Shown here: positions 22,795-35,030 of the stretch, in pieces
Numbering within the stretch: position 1 is the first letter of the stretch
How the letters are laid out: each line of letters starts with the position of its first letter
Source of the DNA: Adiantum capillus-veneris
Taxonomy: Eukaryota; Streptophyta; Polypodiopsida; Polypodiales; Pteridaceae
Length of the DNA: 64,000 nucleotides
Assembly: GCA_014529385.2 (NCBI GenBank)
Contig: CM043966.1
Span: forward strand, 91,678,587 to 91,742,586
Direction: 5' to 3'
The notes under the pieces: generated by a model
What the model saw: only the letters and a program-made list of their open reading frames with translations
Told to the model about the DNA's origin: nothing
Database searches by the model: none
Translations under genes and position numbers: made by a program

Positions 22795-23480
22795 CTCCGC
22801 TAACAGCGGAATCATCTCACTATCCGCGAGGAGCAAAAGATATCCTTTCAACGATCATTCTCTTTCAATGATTCTTCAAACATGATCAACCAACTCTTCA
22901 CATCAATCAGTAACAATTTATCAAACAGACCTTTCACTAATCTATGAAATTATATGCTTGTTTCTTGTGTTAGAATCACGTTCTTGGACAGTTTAAGGGG
23001 TTTCATATGCTTAGCTTCCCAAGTCAACATGAATAGCAATGCACAATTATAAATTTGTCTTACCAAATTAGCAACATGTTCGATTGCCTCCCGTGTTTGA
23101 GGTTAGATGATTTCACCTTTTTTTGGAGTTGATACCTCCCCTTGAGTTATGATTGGACTAGATGATATCTTCTTTTGCACCTTCCGTGAAGATGGAACGA
23201 CATGAGAATCCTTCGAGCTTCGGGTCACTCGCTTTGGGGCCATCATAAAGGGAAAAGGAAAAGAGATAAAGAGAACTCAAGAATCCAAAGGGCAACACGA
23301 TGATGGTAGAGAAAGACTTGGAGATGGAGATGGCTTGAAGGTAAGAGCTTGACGGAGAGAGGTTGAGGGAGAGAAGGTAACTCCGAAGCCAAGGCAAGAG
23401 AGCTTTCACTTGTGAGAGTGTGTGTCTATATGTCTTGAAAGTGAGGGAAGAGGGGTCTTTATATAGGCTCTCAAGAGCCA
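22795..23480 (-). pseudogene. Minus-strand TATA box, pyrimidine leader and gag-like frame
   Basis: On the minus strand a TATATAAAG box (about 23,458-23,466) is followed by a leader of about 210 bases rich in C and T, then an ATG near 23,243 opening MAPKRVTRSSKDS. After a stop the same frame resumes with REAIEHVANLVRQIYNCALL and LVKGLFDKLLLIDVKSW. It reads like the N-terminal part of a retroelement gag with a few stops. There is no primer site between TATA and ATG, so a captured or host gene start is an alternative. I do not recognise the family. The longer ORF in the other frame (23,158-23,487) is probably a shadow. Confidence 0.35.
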
Positions 23481-23899
23481 AAAGCATAAGCTAAGAATAG
23501 AGGGAAGCAAAGAGAGATAAGTTCGTGCACGTTCGTGGCCATTTTGTTTTGCACACACAAATTCCGATGCGCAATTTTGAGTCTCTAAGAAGAAGCTTGG
23601 CTTCCAAGAAAAGAGCTCTAAACTAAACTCCTCCTCTCTCTTTTCTAAAAAGACCGTTTCTTTCTTAAAAGTACTCCTTCTCCTCTAAAATTACTCCTCC
23701 TTTCCTAAAATTACTCTCTCTTTCCTAAAAGGTCAACTCTTATCTTTAGATACAGACTTAAGGCTTAAGTTTCCCATCCACCTATTGTTTTCAAGGGAGT
23801 AGAGGCCATAATTCATAGTTTAAGGGTCCGATTTCTGATCCGATTGTTCCATTGGAAAGCTTTAAGACTTAACAAAATGCGAACCTTAAATACTGGCAA

Positions 23900-26150
23900 A
23901 GTAAATGAAATACTTTTATTGAAAAATGTTGGGTACAGGCAGAATCTGTCTCTTCGAAGGAGATTTTGGTGGTGACCTTTTTGTAGCTTTTTGGACTTTG
24001 AATTTCATTGACTTTGACTTTTTTGTCACCTGTTTTGGCAACTTGAGGCTTTGTATCATCTTCAGATAGTCTTTGACTTTAGTTGTACCATCCATAGGGG
24101 TTTTTACAAGGTCATGATCTTGCTGATATTTGTTACCATGTGCATCTTGATATGCGTATGTGAGCTTGGTCACATGTAACTGTTTGAACATTATTGGATT
24201 TGTCAGCTTTTGACTTTGACTTGTGGAAATCAGCTGAAACTTTTATCCTTGATGATCTTCATAGAGGCATTTATCTGTAGACTCTAATGGAATATGGGTC
24301 AATTTGAAACTGCCAACGACCATATGATCTTTCAATGGTTTTTGCCTTGAAGGAGTTTGTTGATTAAAGGCTCTAGGGCTTCTAACTGGTGTAGCATTTC
24401 CTGGTACATAGGCTGAGCTTGATGGATTTACCGCTCCCCCCTTTCTAGGGCGATCACTATAGCTTACCTCATTCTAAGAGTTCAAAACTATTTGGCTCTG
24501 ATTTAGTCTCACGTTTTGGGACTTTGAAGGTACGTTGGGTAGCACTCTTGATGTTTGACATCTATAAACCTTCTGCATAGTTTCCTATGTATCTCCGTGA
24601 ATCATGACAAATTATTCCCCAAGTCAAGCTGTAGATAGTATTATCTTTTCTATGATATTGTCTATCCCATGGGTCTCCTATGATATGAGCTTCTGTGGTT
24701 GCAGGACCCAAGGCATCATAGATGCTAGACTCTCGTCTATATCTACGACTGTTTTGGTCAAAGTATATGCTCATTTGCTTACAACGTTGAAGCTTGATTT
24801 TTGATCGAGGAGAGTTTGGCTCTGAACAGATTTTTGGATTCACTCGAGTAATATCCTTTATCTCCAGAGAGGATGGGCTATAATAGATTCTTTCCTCTGA
24901 AATGAATCATCCTTTCTGATATATCACTGGACGCACTTCTATGAGCTGGTATGTGGGCCATTCAAACACTAGTTGATCCTTTTTGTACAGTTTTCCTTTT
25001 TGGTCTACATCGTGTGCATATGAGTTATATGTACCATACAAAGCTAACATCATTCTGTTTGATGTGTCCCTTAGACTTGTGAATGATTGCACACTTGTGA
25101 CAATGGATGCAGAATTATTTGTAAACCTAACAGTCTTTTCAACGTTCGATGATATCTAGATCTTGACCAAATTCATGCAGGAATTTGTTGTTCAAAGAAT
25201 CAATTTTAAGCTTTTCGTGTTCATGTGCATATTTATGTTGATGTTGACCTTACAGTGCTTTTATTGGTGCTTCTAATGGTAATGCAGAATTATTCGATTG
25301 CATTAAAAGTGACAAGTTAGATGCACTTACATCGAGATTCACATTTTCAATTTTCTTTGTGTCTTGCTTGACAGTTGATGTGTCCTTGTTGTCTGCATTT
25401 CTTGGACAATCTTCAAAAAAATGTCCACCTTTTCATCCACAATCTGAGCAATATGCCATGACTGATGGTATTTCAGCTGGCTCTATCATGCCAGGCTCTT
25501 TGTGAGGAGGTTATGTTTCTGTGCTTGCCAAGTTGTCGGCATCTCCTTTCAGAACACAAAGCATCAAGCTATAGACTGCTCCATCTTGACCTTTGTACCG
25601 TCTTTGGCTTGGTTCTCCAATTAAACTGGTCTCCATTGGTTGATCTGTTGGATCTTGCAATTCTAGCTCTCAACTATACATTTGACCACTGTAATCCATG
25701 AACAATGACCCTGATTGCATATGCACCAACTGTATGTTTTGCTGGCTTGTGCAAACTTTTGGATAAACATTTGGGTTGACTTTTTGAACTTCTATCTACA
25801 CTTCATCTTTGAGCTTGCAATACCTTGCTCCACTAAAGTCTATAAATATCTAGGAAATCTCTGAATCTGGCTTTACTCTGATCAATAGGATCTTGGCTCC
25901 TATGGCTTTTACTACTCATCAGATATCTATGGCCTTTTGAATCTGCATACAAAACCTTATCTCCATTGTAGCCATATAGCTATAAAATCTGCTCTATTGT
26001 AGTTGTGCATGTGTTACCACTGCTACTAGCTTGCTCTATTGTACTTGAATTGTCGGCTCGATTTCAGTCCATGTTGGCTTGTTCTGTGAAAATGTCTTCT
26101 AGCAATTTCTGACGTTACTTAGCAAAATTTCTCCTTCTCGGTTTTGATAA
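23900..26150 (-). pseudogene. Minus-strand CCHC-containing coding remnant of unknown family
   Basis: Minus-strand frames, broken by stops, give protein-like text from about 26,150 down to 23,916. A zinc knuckle is visible near 25,400-25,460 (CSDCG, stop, KGGHFFEDC). Downstream lie VQSFTSLRDTSNRMMLALYG (near 25,090), then MNPKICSEPNSPRSKIKLQR (near 24,840), and finally a Lys-rich end to 23,916. The knuckle suggests a retroelement gag or a pararetrovirus-like coat protein. The part after it does not resemble protease or RT, so I assign no function. Confidence 0.4.
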
Positions 26151-26519
26151 AACTGCTTGTGTCAAAGTACTTCTACAGTTGACTGTTCTTAGACTCACAA
26201 GAGTTGATTAACTCTAGCTCGACAGTGTCAGAATTGATCTGGGCCTTTGAAATGATAAAAATCTGGGGTGTGAACAACTTAATCTGCAATCTACTGTGAT
26301 TTGTGTTCGTGTTCGTCCGATTAGAAGCTCAATTTGCAATGCAATTATTGCACTAGCCCATTTCTAGCGTGCAAAATTTTGAAATTTACATGCCTCTCAA
26401 ATGGCTTTGAGTTGGTTGTTTTGAGTTGTTCTTCTGCTGATCTAGCTTTTTCGCGGTTTGTGGTGTGTGATTTTGGTGTGTTTTTTGCTTTTCTATCTCT
26501 TTCTGGCTCTTTCGATAAC

Positions 26520-27005
26520 TTCCTTTATATTTTTATTAGTTTTTTGTGATTTTTTTTATTTTTTAGTATTTTTATGATTTTTTTGAAAAAGTTTTGATTT
26601 TTTAGGGATTTTTCATGGAATTTTGTTTTTTTAATTTTGTAAAATTTATGGAATTTTTATGAGTTTCTATGAATTTTATGATTTATTGTGATTTTTTTGA
26701 ACAGTTTGTGATTTTTTAATGAATTTTCTATGCTTTTATGAATTTTCTACAATTTTTGTGAGTTATTTGTGAAAATTTTCGAGCAATTTATGAATTTTCT
26801 CTAGGGTTTTTATTTTTTATAATTCTTTTGTTGAGTTTTTCTTTTTTTTTGTGATTTTCTAAACCCTTTTTTATTTTTTATTAGATTTTTTAAAATTTTA
26901 ATTGTTTTTTATGCTTTTAAAAGGTTTCTTGTGATTTTTAAAAGCTTTTTTATTTTTATTTTACAATGGAGTTCTTTTTTTGGGATTTTATAAAACTAAA
27001 AGGAA
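26520..27005. repeat. T-rich low-complexity block
   Basis: Almost 500 bp of T-rich sequence built from 'gattttttatttttt', 'gaattttatga' and similar phrases, without ORFs. Confidence 0.85.
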
Positions 27006-27660
27006 TAAAATTAAATAAGTAAAGTACTAACGTACCTGCCTAACTTATCTGCTTACCTTGGTGGCGGGATGGAGGCGTTGACTTGCGGGATTGTAGTAGC
27101 GCACACGTGCGGTGTTGACAACGAGCAGCACGAGCGAAAGCGAAACTGCAGGGCGGTGTTGACGGGACTTGAGCCTGGCGTGCAGCACTGGGCAGAGAGA
27201 GAGAGTGAGAGAAGAGAGTTGACCACAACAGTGTTGACATGGTAGGTGCACAAGATGCGAGGCGGGGGGTTGACTCACGGCGCGCACGCGTGACAGGGCA
27301 GAGCCGAGAGTGACGGCGAAGAGGGAGAGTGAGACAAGAATGCAGAGGGGGGGTATGTGTGTGGGTGGCCTTAACGGCGGCGAACAAAGAGGGAGAGAGG
27401 GCAGTCGGTAGATGACAGAGGGACACAGAAGAGAGACAGAAGAGAGCAAGTGTAAGTTATTGAGAGAAGGTTAAGAAGCTGTGTTTGGAGGAGAGAGAAA
27501 GAGAGAGTTAGAGAACAGAGAGAAGAGAGTTAGTGAGAGAGGGTTAATAAGCGTTTGGGGAGGAGAGAGAGGGAAAGTTAGAGAGAGAGAAGATAATCGT
27601 TAGTTGTGGGGGGAGAGAGAAAGAGAGTGGGTATGTGTGTATGTGTGTGTGTGTGTGATG
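27006..27660. other. GC-rich block followed by a GA-rich block
   Basis: At 27,060-27,420 the sequence is GC- and CpG-rich and repeats 'gttgac' several times. At 27,430-27,640 it is GA-rich and ends in a short GT run. Minus-strand frames of 128 and 134 codons overlap here in different phases, are rich in Ser, Pro and His, and lack family features. I do not call them genes. Confidence 0.4.
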
Positions 27661-27839
27661 GGTGGTGTTTACGCTCCATGAAGCCTAGAAATTGACGACT
27701 GCAGAGGAAGAAGGACGAAAGTTATTTTATTTCAACGTCATAGGAAACTATCCCAAGAGACGTAAAGGTCTATCTAACGCGGAGAATTCATGCACCGAAA
27801 GGCACGGCCGGGCAAAGACAGGCCTTGAAGCTCCAGAAT

Positions 27840-28340
27840 CATTTATTATTATTATTATTACTACTATTTTACTTTCAAATATCCAAAAATGCCAAAATTA
27901 GGCCAAAAATCACCCGAGAACACAAAAAATCATTCAAAAATATCAAAAATTTCCAAAATAATCCAAAAATTTCTAGAGATCCCTAAAAATCATCAGAAAT
28001 CACAATCAAACACTTTCGACATGCATAAGCACATCAAAATTAGTCGTTTTTACCAAAAATGCCAAATTCAATAAAATCATTAACCCGGCCCCTAGAAATA
28101 GAGAAACGCTCAAAATTTGGCTCGAATGCGCTTGAAATCAAGCCTAAACACACATTCAAAACAGCTCACACGATATCAAATTTGTACGAAATTAAGCAAA
28201 AATTAATGCAAGAACTAGGAAAAATTTGTCAAAAATTGTAAAACTTATCCGAAAAATAGCCAAAAAAATTCTAAAATTTCTCCACATATAGGGGATTAGT
28301 GCAGCTAAATAAAATCACAAAAAGCACATAAATTCAATTA
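27840..28340. repeat. A-rich low-complexity block
   Basis: A-rich sequence made of 'ccaaaaat', 'caaaaatttcc' phrases. Its composition mirrors the T-rich block at 26,520-27,005, so the pair may be a decayed inverted repeat. The following 28,340-29,280 holds no ORF. Confidence 0.75.
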
Positions 28341-29280
28341 CCAAATAATTTGATCAATAAAATCCAAACTAGGAAATTAAATCGGAAAATTCAGCGGCAA
28401 AATTAGACGCATTTAGAGTACGTAAATCCCTGTCTTAAGCTAAAAAATGCAGCAATTAACCATTACACACATTTAATATGCAATCAAAACATTGAGTTAA
28501 TCATGCACATTAAGCAACTTGTAGGCACACACACACACTAATAATTGGCAATTTTTACTAATTTATGTGGTACACAAAAGGGTTAATCTTGTCAAAATTG
28601 CAATGTGATTTCACAAATCTCTAGTTGGGCATGAACACAACACAAATCAATTATCACAATTGAAAAATCATTAAGCACACATTGATTTTTAGGTGTACAA
28701 ACAAGGGCAAATAGTGCACACACCTAAAATTAGGCATACGCACACTCAATTAGAATGCACACACACTTACAATTGACCATTCAAGCATGCAATTAGATCA
28801 ATTAGGCACACAATTACCAATGCACATTCACCAATTAGCAATTGAAACTTATCAATTTCATGCGCCACCAAATCTGGAAAATTTTGGCATTACGACGGCA
28901 TGAAAACGAACAATTCAAAAAATTTCAAACCATAACATAGCATCAACATTGCATTTCAATTAACATGGCATTGTAATTAACATAGCATCATCATGGAATC
29001 TCTACACAATTCTACACATGTTTAGATTCTAGGGAGGTTGAGAATACCACCTTGATTACCTTTTTAATGAAGATCGATTGATGCAAAAATTAGTGAAATT
29101 AGCAAGGGTTTAGTGTGAAATTAGAGTGTGTAAACACACAATTGGCAAGATACGGTGACAAATTAGGGAATAATGAACACATTGCTTCATGGACACACAT
29201 CCAAAATCCACAAAACCATAAACACAAGTGAAATTAGTGAGGAAACACATCCGATTATGCCACAATTACACTAACGTAAG

Positions 29281-29304
29281 CCATCGTCCCCCGCAATGGT
29301 GCCA
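29281..29304 (-). promoter_or_regulatory. Minus-strand primer-binding site, tRNA-Asp type
   Basis: Read on the minus strand: TGGCACCATTGCGGGGGAC, close to the TGGCGCCGTTGCCGGGGA site used by many Athila/Tat elements. It lies two bases after the CAACA end of the minus-strand LTR. The internal region should therefore run leftward. Confidence 0.75.
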
Positions 29305-29306
29305 AA

Positions 29307-30209
29307 TGTTGGGGGTTCCCATCATTACATAACTCCGATGACCAAAAAATTATCAATCCGGAGGGATGAGCTACCCGGCTAGGGCATGGAAACACTCATA
29401 TGATTAGTGAGCTAATCATAGCAACACGAATGGTGACTCTACGAGGTGAGCTTCTCGGCCTATGGAGGAGCTAAACCACATGATGGGCAATCTCCACATC
29501 CACTTCTCTTCACCTCTAATCAACCCAATCACACCCACTAACGATTGCAAGACGCACACAACACTAATCCTATCATGCAACACACTAATCGCAAGCACAC
29601 ACACATAGATCTATCAAGCACCACACTCCAATCAAACCTACATGCACACACAAGCAAGAGAGGACAATCACACAAGATTAGAGAGGGATTAACCACTAAT
29701 TAGTTATGATCTAGCTAATCATAAGAAGCATGAGATAGGCATAGTAAAAGAGAATTAAGCATTGATTATTGTTAATCAAGTCACATGAGCAAGGAGAAGC
29801 TCAAGGACTCCATAGCCACACACCTCAAGAGATCTCATCAAAGAGTGCTCTCAACAAATGAGCTTGAGAACCCTAATTTTTTTTACACATTGCCTTATAT
29901 ACCTAGGGTAAAAATATGCAATGTCTGGGTGCCCAAGGCCTTTAGGCTCCACCACTTACTGAATCTGCAACCTAAGCACACTAACTATCCTATCCTTTAC
30001 AACTTGGAACTCCCATTGAGCCTGTAATGCATTAAAATATTACAATGGCTTGAAATAAATCGAAAATTTACAATACGTGACCATTTTGGAAAAATGTGAA
30101 AAATGTGTAGCTCCAATCTTTACTGCTTCTTTGTATTCATCCTCGATGTGCATCCGTACGTCTTCGGTCTTTTAGCAGCTTCTGTTAACTGACTTTTACT
30201 CAGTTAACA
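29307..30209 (-). mobile_element. Minus-strand LTR of an OTA-type gypsy element
   Basis: The + strand begins TGTTGGGGG at 29,307 and ends GTTAACA at 30,209, so both ends carry TG/CA. A TATA box on the minus strand (TATATAAGG, about 29,893-29,903) and the adjacent primer site support an LTR. The right end coincides with the first base of the tandem array. No partner LTR is visible to the left, so the element is incomplete in this window. Confidence 0.65.
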
Positions 30210-31975
30210 TGCCCTAATGCCATAGGGTATCACATCATACTAGAGAAGAACCTATGGCCTTAAGGATATAGGATGGACTAGGGGTCAATGTAGAAGCTCT
30301 AAAAGAGCATTTTGGGCATTCAAGGGCACCAACATATGCACTACCATATCCCTATGGACCTAGGACCATAGGATCTCAATTTGAAAAAGAGATCAACCTA
30401 TGGCCCTTGAACTTATGCATTTGCACCTTGTGGCCCTAGGTCCGTAGGATCTCTCAAGGGAATAGATGGAAACAACATATGGCCCGTGACCTTATACTTT
30501 TGCACCTTATGGAATCACACTAAAGGGAACTCTATGGCCCTAGCGCCATAGGGTGGACTATATGTCAATATAAATGATCTCGGAGATCCTTTGAGCCCTT
30601 GAGCTTATACATTGCTACCTTACGACCCTAAGGCATAGGATCGCACATAATACTAGAGAGGAACCCATGGCCTTGAGGTTAGAGGATTCCCTAGGGGTCA
30701 ATGTAGAAGCTCTCAAAGAGAATTTGAGCCATTCATGGGTAGCAACATATGCAATATTCAAGTCCTCTGGCCCTAGGACTATAGGATCTCTATTTGCAAT
30801 AGTGAGCGACCTATGGCCCTTGAGCATATGCACTGGCACCGTGTGGCTCTAGGTCAATAGGATTGCTCATTGGAATAGAGGGAGAGAACTTATGACCCTT
30901 GACCTTATACACTGGCACATTATGACCCTAAGTCGATAGGATCTCACATCATACTAAACGGCACTCTATGGCCTTAGGGGCATAGGGTGGATTGTATGTC
31001 TATGTAGAAAGCTCTTAGAGAGCCATTGGGACCTTGAGATTATACATTGGTACCCTATGGCTCTAAGGGCATAGGGTCTCACACTCGTCTCACATCATAC
31101 TAGAGAGGAACATATGGCTTTAAGGCTAGAGGATGACCTAGGGGTCAATGTAGAAGCTCTCAAAGAGAATTTGGGCCATTCAAAGGTGCCAACGTATGCA
31201 CTATGGTAGCTTTCAATAATCATTTGGTCCATTCAACAGAACCAACATATGCACTATGGTAGCCCTATGGCTCTAGGACCATAGTATCTCTATTTGCAAT
31301 AGGGAGAAACCTATGGACCTTGAGCTTATGCATTGGCACACTGTGGCCCTAGGTTCATAGGATCTCTCCTTGGAATACACAAAAACAATCTATGCCTCTT
31401 GACCTTATACATTGGTACCCTATGGCCCTAAATCCATAGGATCTCACATCATACTAAAGGGCACTTTATGGCCCTAGGGCCATAGGGTGGACTAGGTGTC
31501 AATGTAGAAACTCTCAAAGAGCCTGTGGGCCCTTGATCCTATATATTAGTACCATATGGCCCTAAGGCCATAGGATCTCACATCATACTAGAGAGGAAAC
31601 TTTGGCCTTAAGGCTAGAGGATGGTCTAGGGGTCAATGTAGAAGCTCTCAAAGAGCATTTGGGCCATTCAAGGGCACCAATATATACACTATGGTATCTC
31701 TCAATAATCATTTGAGCCATTCAAGGGCACCAACATATGCAATATGGTAGCCCTATGGCCATAGAATCTCTATTTGCAATAGGGAGCAACCTTTGGCCCT
31801 TGAGCTTATGCATTGACACACTGTAGCCCTAGGTCCATAGGGTCTCTCATTGCAATAGAGGGAAATAACCTATGTCTCTTGATCTTATACATCGGCACCC
31901 TATGGCCCTAAGTCCACAGGATCTCACATCATACTAAAGGGCACTCTATGGCCCTGGTGCCATAGGGTGGAAATC
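30210..31975. repeat. Satellite-like array, units of about 410-480 bp with CCATAGG cores
   Basis: The phrase 'catactagagaggaac' starts units near 30,236, 30,650, 31,104 and 31,585. Inside each unit, sub-repeats of about 80-100 bp are built on 'tatggccctaggaccatagg', itself partly palindromic. 'ggtcaatgtagaagctctc' and 'ttgggccattcaagggcacc' recur once per unit. Units differ by small insertions. No coding capacity is seen; ORFs here are by-products. Confidence 0.88.
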
Positions 31976-32565
31976 CAATAATTATGAAAATCCATTGAAA
32001 AACACAGCTTTATTGTTTTTTGTTTGATTTCTCCATTTTTAAGTCCAAATATCAAGAAAAATGATTGAAAAATAACCAAAACATACCATTTTTTGATGAT
32101 TTTCTCATAGTATATACACTATTTACACTCATCGGAGAGGCTATCAGTTATATTTTCCTTGTTGATGACTTGTAAGGACATTATTAGGTAATTTTGTAAA
32201 AAAATTACACGTTAACATCAAACTTTTTCCTCCCTCTTCAAACATTGCCCTTAATTACTTAGTTCCCTTCCACCCCTCCTAGATGGCGTACTCCAGGATG
32301 ACTGTGTGCATGGGTTGAGGGTTGAACAATTGTGTCTATGCTTAGCCTTGGTTGGCTCTACCATGCTTTGAAAATCAATGCAATTAAAACCATTATGTTA
32401 GAGTTGGGTCTTGAGTAATTAACTTAAGGGTTTCTGATGTCGAGGTTTTTTTTTGCTGTCTTCCAAAGAGCAAATCTTGTAGCTTGTGTGCTCTTTTTTT
32501 ACTGTACCATCAGGATGCTTCGGCACGTTGATTTCATGAGCTGTTGGTATCAATAATGATGGTTG

Positions 32566-33372
32566 TCAAGATTTTACCCGCCATTGGTATCTTGGTTTGC
32601 TTTGGTCAGAATGGTGTGGTTGAGTCTTATGAGACTTAACTTTCCATTGCTTGATCGATTTTATAGTTTGCGGAGAAGATAAGTGCTCCTTTTTCTTCCA
32701 AATCCATTTTGCAATAGGTTCCCAATTTAAAGATGCTCCTCTTTGTTTCTTTAAACTTGGAACCATCTTTGGTATAGTAGATGATGTTTTGGGCACCCAG
32801 ATTTGAATCAGCTTGTCCTTAAGTTGTGCTTTTGGTACCCAATTTGCATGACTCCTTGCATGCTACTTGTAGCATTTGCTTCTCTATAGGATGGAGAAGA
32901 TTGATTGTTGTGTGGTTTGCTCTGCTCGTAACCCCCTTCCCATTCCTCTTTGCTGGGTGCAATTGGAACAATGAGTTGGCCGCCTTTAGGTGATAGCTTG
33001 AGCTAATTGGTATCCCAATCTAGTACTGCCTTGTATGTCCGCATCCATGAGAGCCCAAGAATCCTTGTTTCATTCATGTGTTCATCTGGTAAGCATACAA
33101 ATTGATGAGGGCATGAACATCCATGTACTATCACATTTAGGTTGACTACGCCCAATGTCGGTGTTGGGTTCTTGTTGTATCCCTTAATAGTTGTTATTCT
33201 TGTTGTCAAAGACTGACTTGTGGCTTTCTTGTATGTGGAATAACTGACTATATTTATTCAAGATCTCGTATCGACCAATGCATTTGTGCTATGATTGTTC
33301 AGTTGTACTTTGATGCGAAGCTCCATTCCATCTAACCATTCAACATCTGTTAAAAACATCAATAGACAACTT
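32566..33372 (-). pseudogene. Minus-strand retropepsin-containing remnant
   Basis: Minus-strand translation shows an aspartic protease fold of retroelement type. ALVDTRS followed by a stop lies near 33,258-33,281, where the family has D-T-G-S. ILGLSWMRTYKAVLDW lies near 33,010-33,057. A Lys- and Gln-rich linker follows, containing the phrase IWVPK twice (near 32,795 and 32,850), then a frame of 76 codons at 32,566-32,796. Gly-to-Arg and the stop in the active site make it inactive. The element family is not clear; no RT is attached. Confidence 0.6.
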
Positions 33373-34535
33373 AACAATCTTAGATGCAGGCAAAATATTG
33401 TATGTACCTAAGTACAAGATAACACCAAGTCATCTAGTGATGAACAATGACGTGTCTTTGGAGTTCGAAGCACAAGAATAAACAGTGTCTCACACAGAGA
33501 TGAAGAGGGCATACACTATGCATCTCTCCACTCTCTGTTTGATGAGTAGAAGTCTTGCATTTCTATGTGGTACAAACGATGATTTGAGCTGATCTAAAAT
33601 TGAGAAACCTATAGGTCACTCAGAAGTGATATCATGCCTACTGCACTCCACGAGTCGACCACTAAATTCTAACTCTTCTCTGTGGTGAGGGATATACTAT
33701 TGCACCACACGAGTGAGAATCTAAGTCTGTCCTAAAACCCTTCTCTGCAATGAGCCAAATGGATGCACAGCATGAGAAAAGTGACTTCCTTCTACTCACT
33801 TCAAGAGTGAGCCGGATGGCTACACACCCCAAAGTGGCCTATAATCTGCAAGCCAACTCTATAGTGAGAGAAAAACTACTACACCACATGAGTCTGACAC
33901 AACACACAAAAACAAGTTAGAACAAATGTAGACAACTTTAAAAGTATACCTCAATAAGCTATAGCTGTCTGTGCACTTTAAACTGTTGTCGCTGGTTTCA
34001 ATCAAAATTGGTGACGGTCTTTATTTAAGCGGTTTTTTTGGTCAAAATATCTTTCGATCGAAAAGAAAAGTACGGCTATACGATGATTATTCAAGATTTG
34101 GGGTATAATGACGTTTTATACGATTTTTTGTTTTGTACAGGCGTATAAATGCAACGTAGATCACCAATGTCTTAAAGATTTGGCCATATGGACAAATCTC
34201 AAGCTATTTTTTAAGACAAATGCATTTCACAAGGTAAAATCTCTTAAGCTCTTGTTGAAAGTTGGAATAAGGAAATTCTCAAATTCACTAATATGGTGTT
34301 CATACATGTGCTTTCCAATACATCGACTCCTTTGTGCATGTAAATATCCTTCTCCTCACTAATCTCTACAACTGCAGTTCTCTCATCTTTCACTTGTTAA
34401 AGTTATGGCCTCTCAAGTGAGCTACGCAATGTGATCCAAATATTTATTTTGGGTTCTATGTATTTATGTTACTTATTTGTCAAAGTTTGAGTAGGGAAAT
34501 TCACTTAGGTGGGTATATATGCAACCCATTGCCCC
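33373..34535. other. No gene; degenerate repeats
   Basis: Loose repeats of the type 'ctctgtggtgagg...caccacacgagtgag' occur at about 33,640-33,890. I see no coding sequence. Confidence 0.4.
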
Positions 34536-34538
34536 CAT

Positions 34539-34943
34539 TGTACATCTCCCTCTCTCTCTCTCTCTCTCTTTGCTCTTTGTCTCTTCGCTTCCCATTGTCA
34601 ACTTTGACATCATTTTCCATGGAATAATTATTCTGTTCAGGAGCAAGCATGTCATAAACCTCATGAACAGACCCTTGCCCTAACTCCGTAGAATGACTTT
34701 CATTTTCTTGAGTATCATGACCCTTAGAAATCTTTGTTGCTGACATTAGTGACACTTGATAACTGCTCAAGAATGAAAAGAAGGACCTTTTCAAAGGCAT
34801 GTACCCTTCCTATCGTGTGGACTTCCAATCCAAACTAAGCTATCCCATCAAAATAAGCTCACCAATGTGAGTACTCTCTGTCACTAAATTTGAATTCACT
34901 GCAATAGTATGCAAGAAGGCAAGCACTTAGGGGAACCGCATCG

Positions 34944-35028
<85 letters not shown>
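34539..35028. repeat. (TC)n and composite (TC)n(AC)n microsatellites
   Basis: A short TC run lies at 34,541-34,570. A composite run of about 45 bp of TC followed directly by about 33 bp of AC lies at 34,950-35,028. ORFs over them with poly-RE or poly-VC text are artefacts. Confidence 0.95.

Positions 35029-35030
<2 letters not shown>

Noticed and set aside
27040-27449. Overlapping minus-strand ORFs of 128 and 134 codons
   Set aside because: Several phases are open at once in a GC-rich block, with low-complexity Ser/Pro/His text and no family features.
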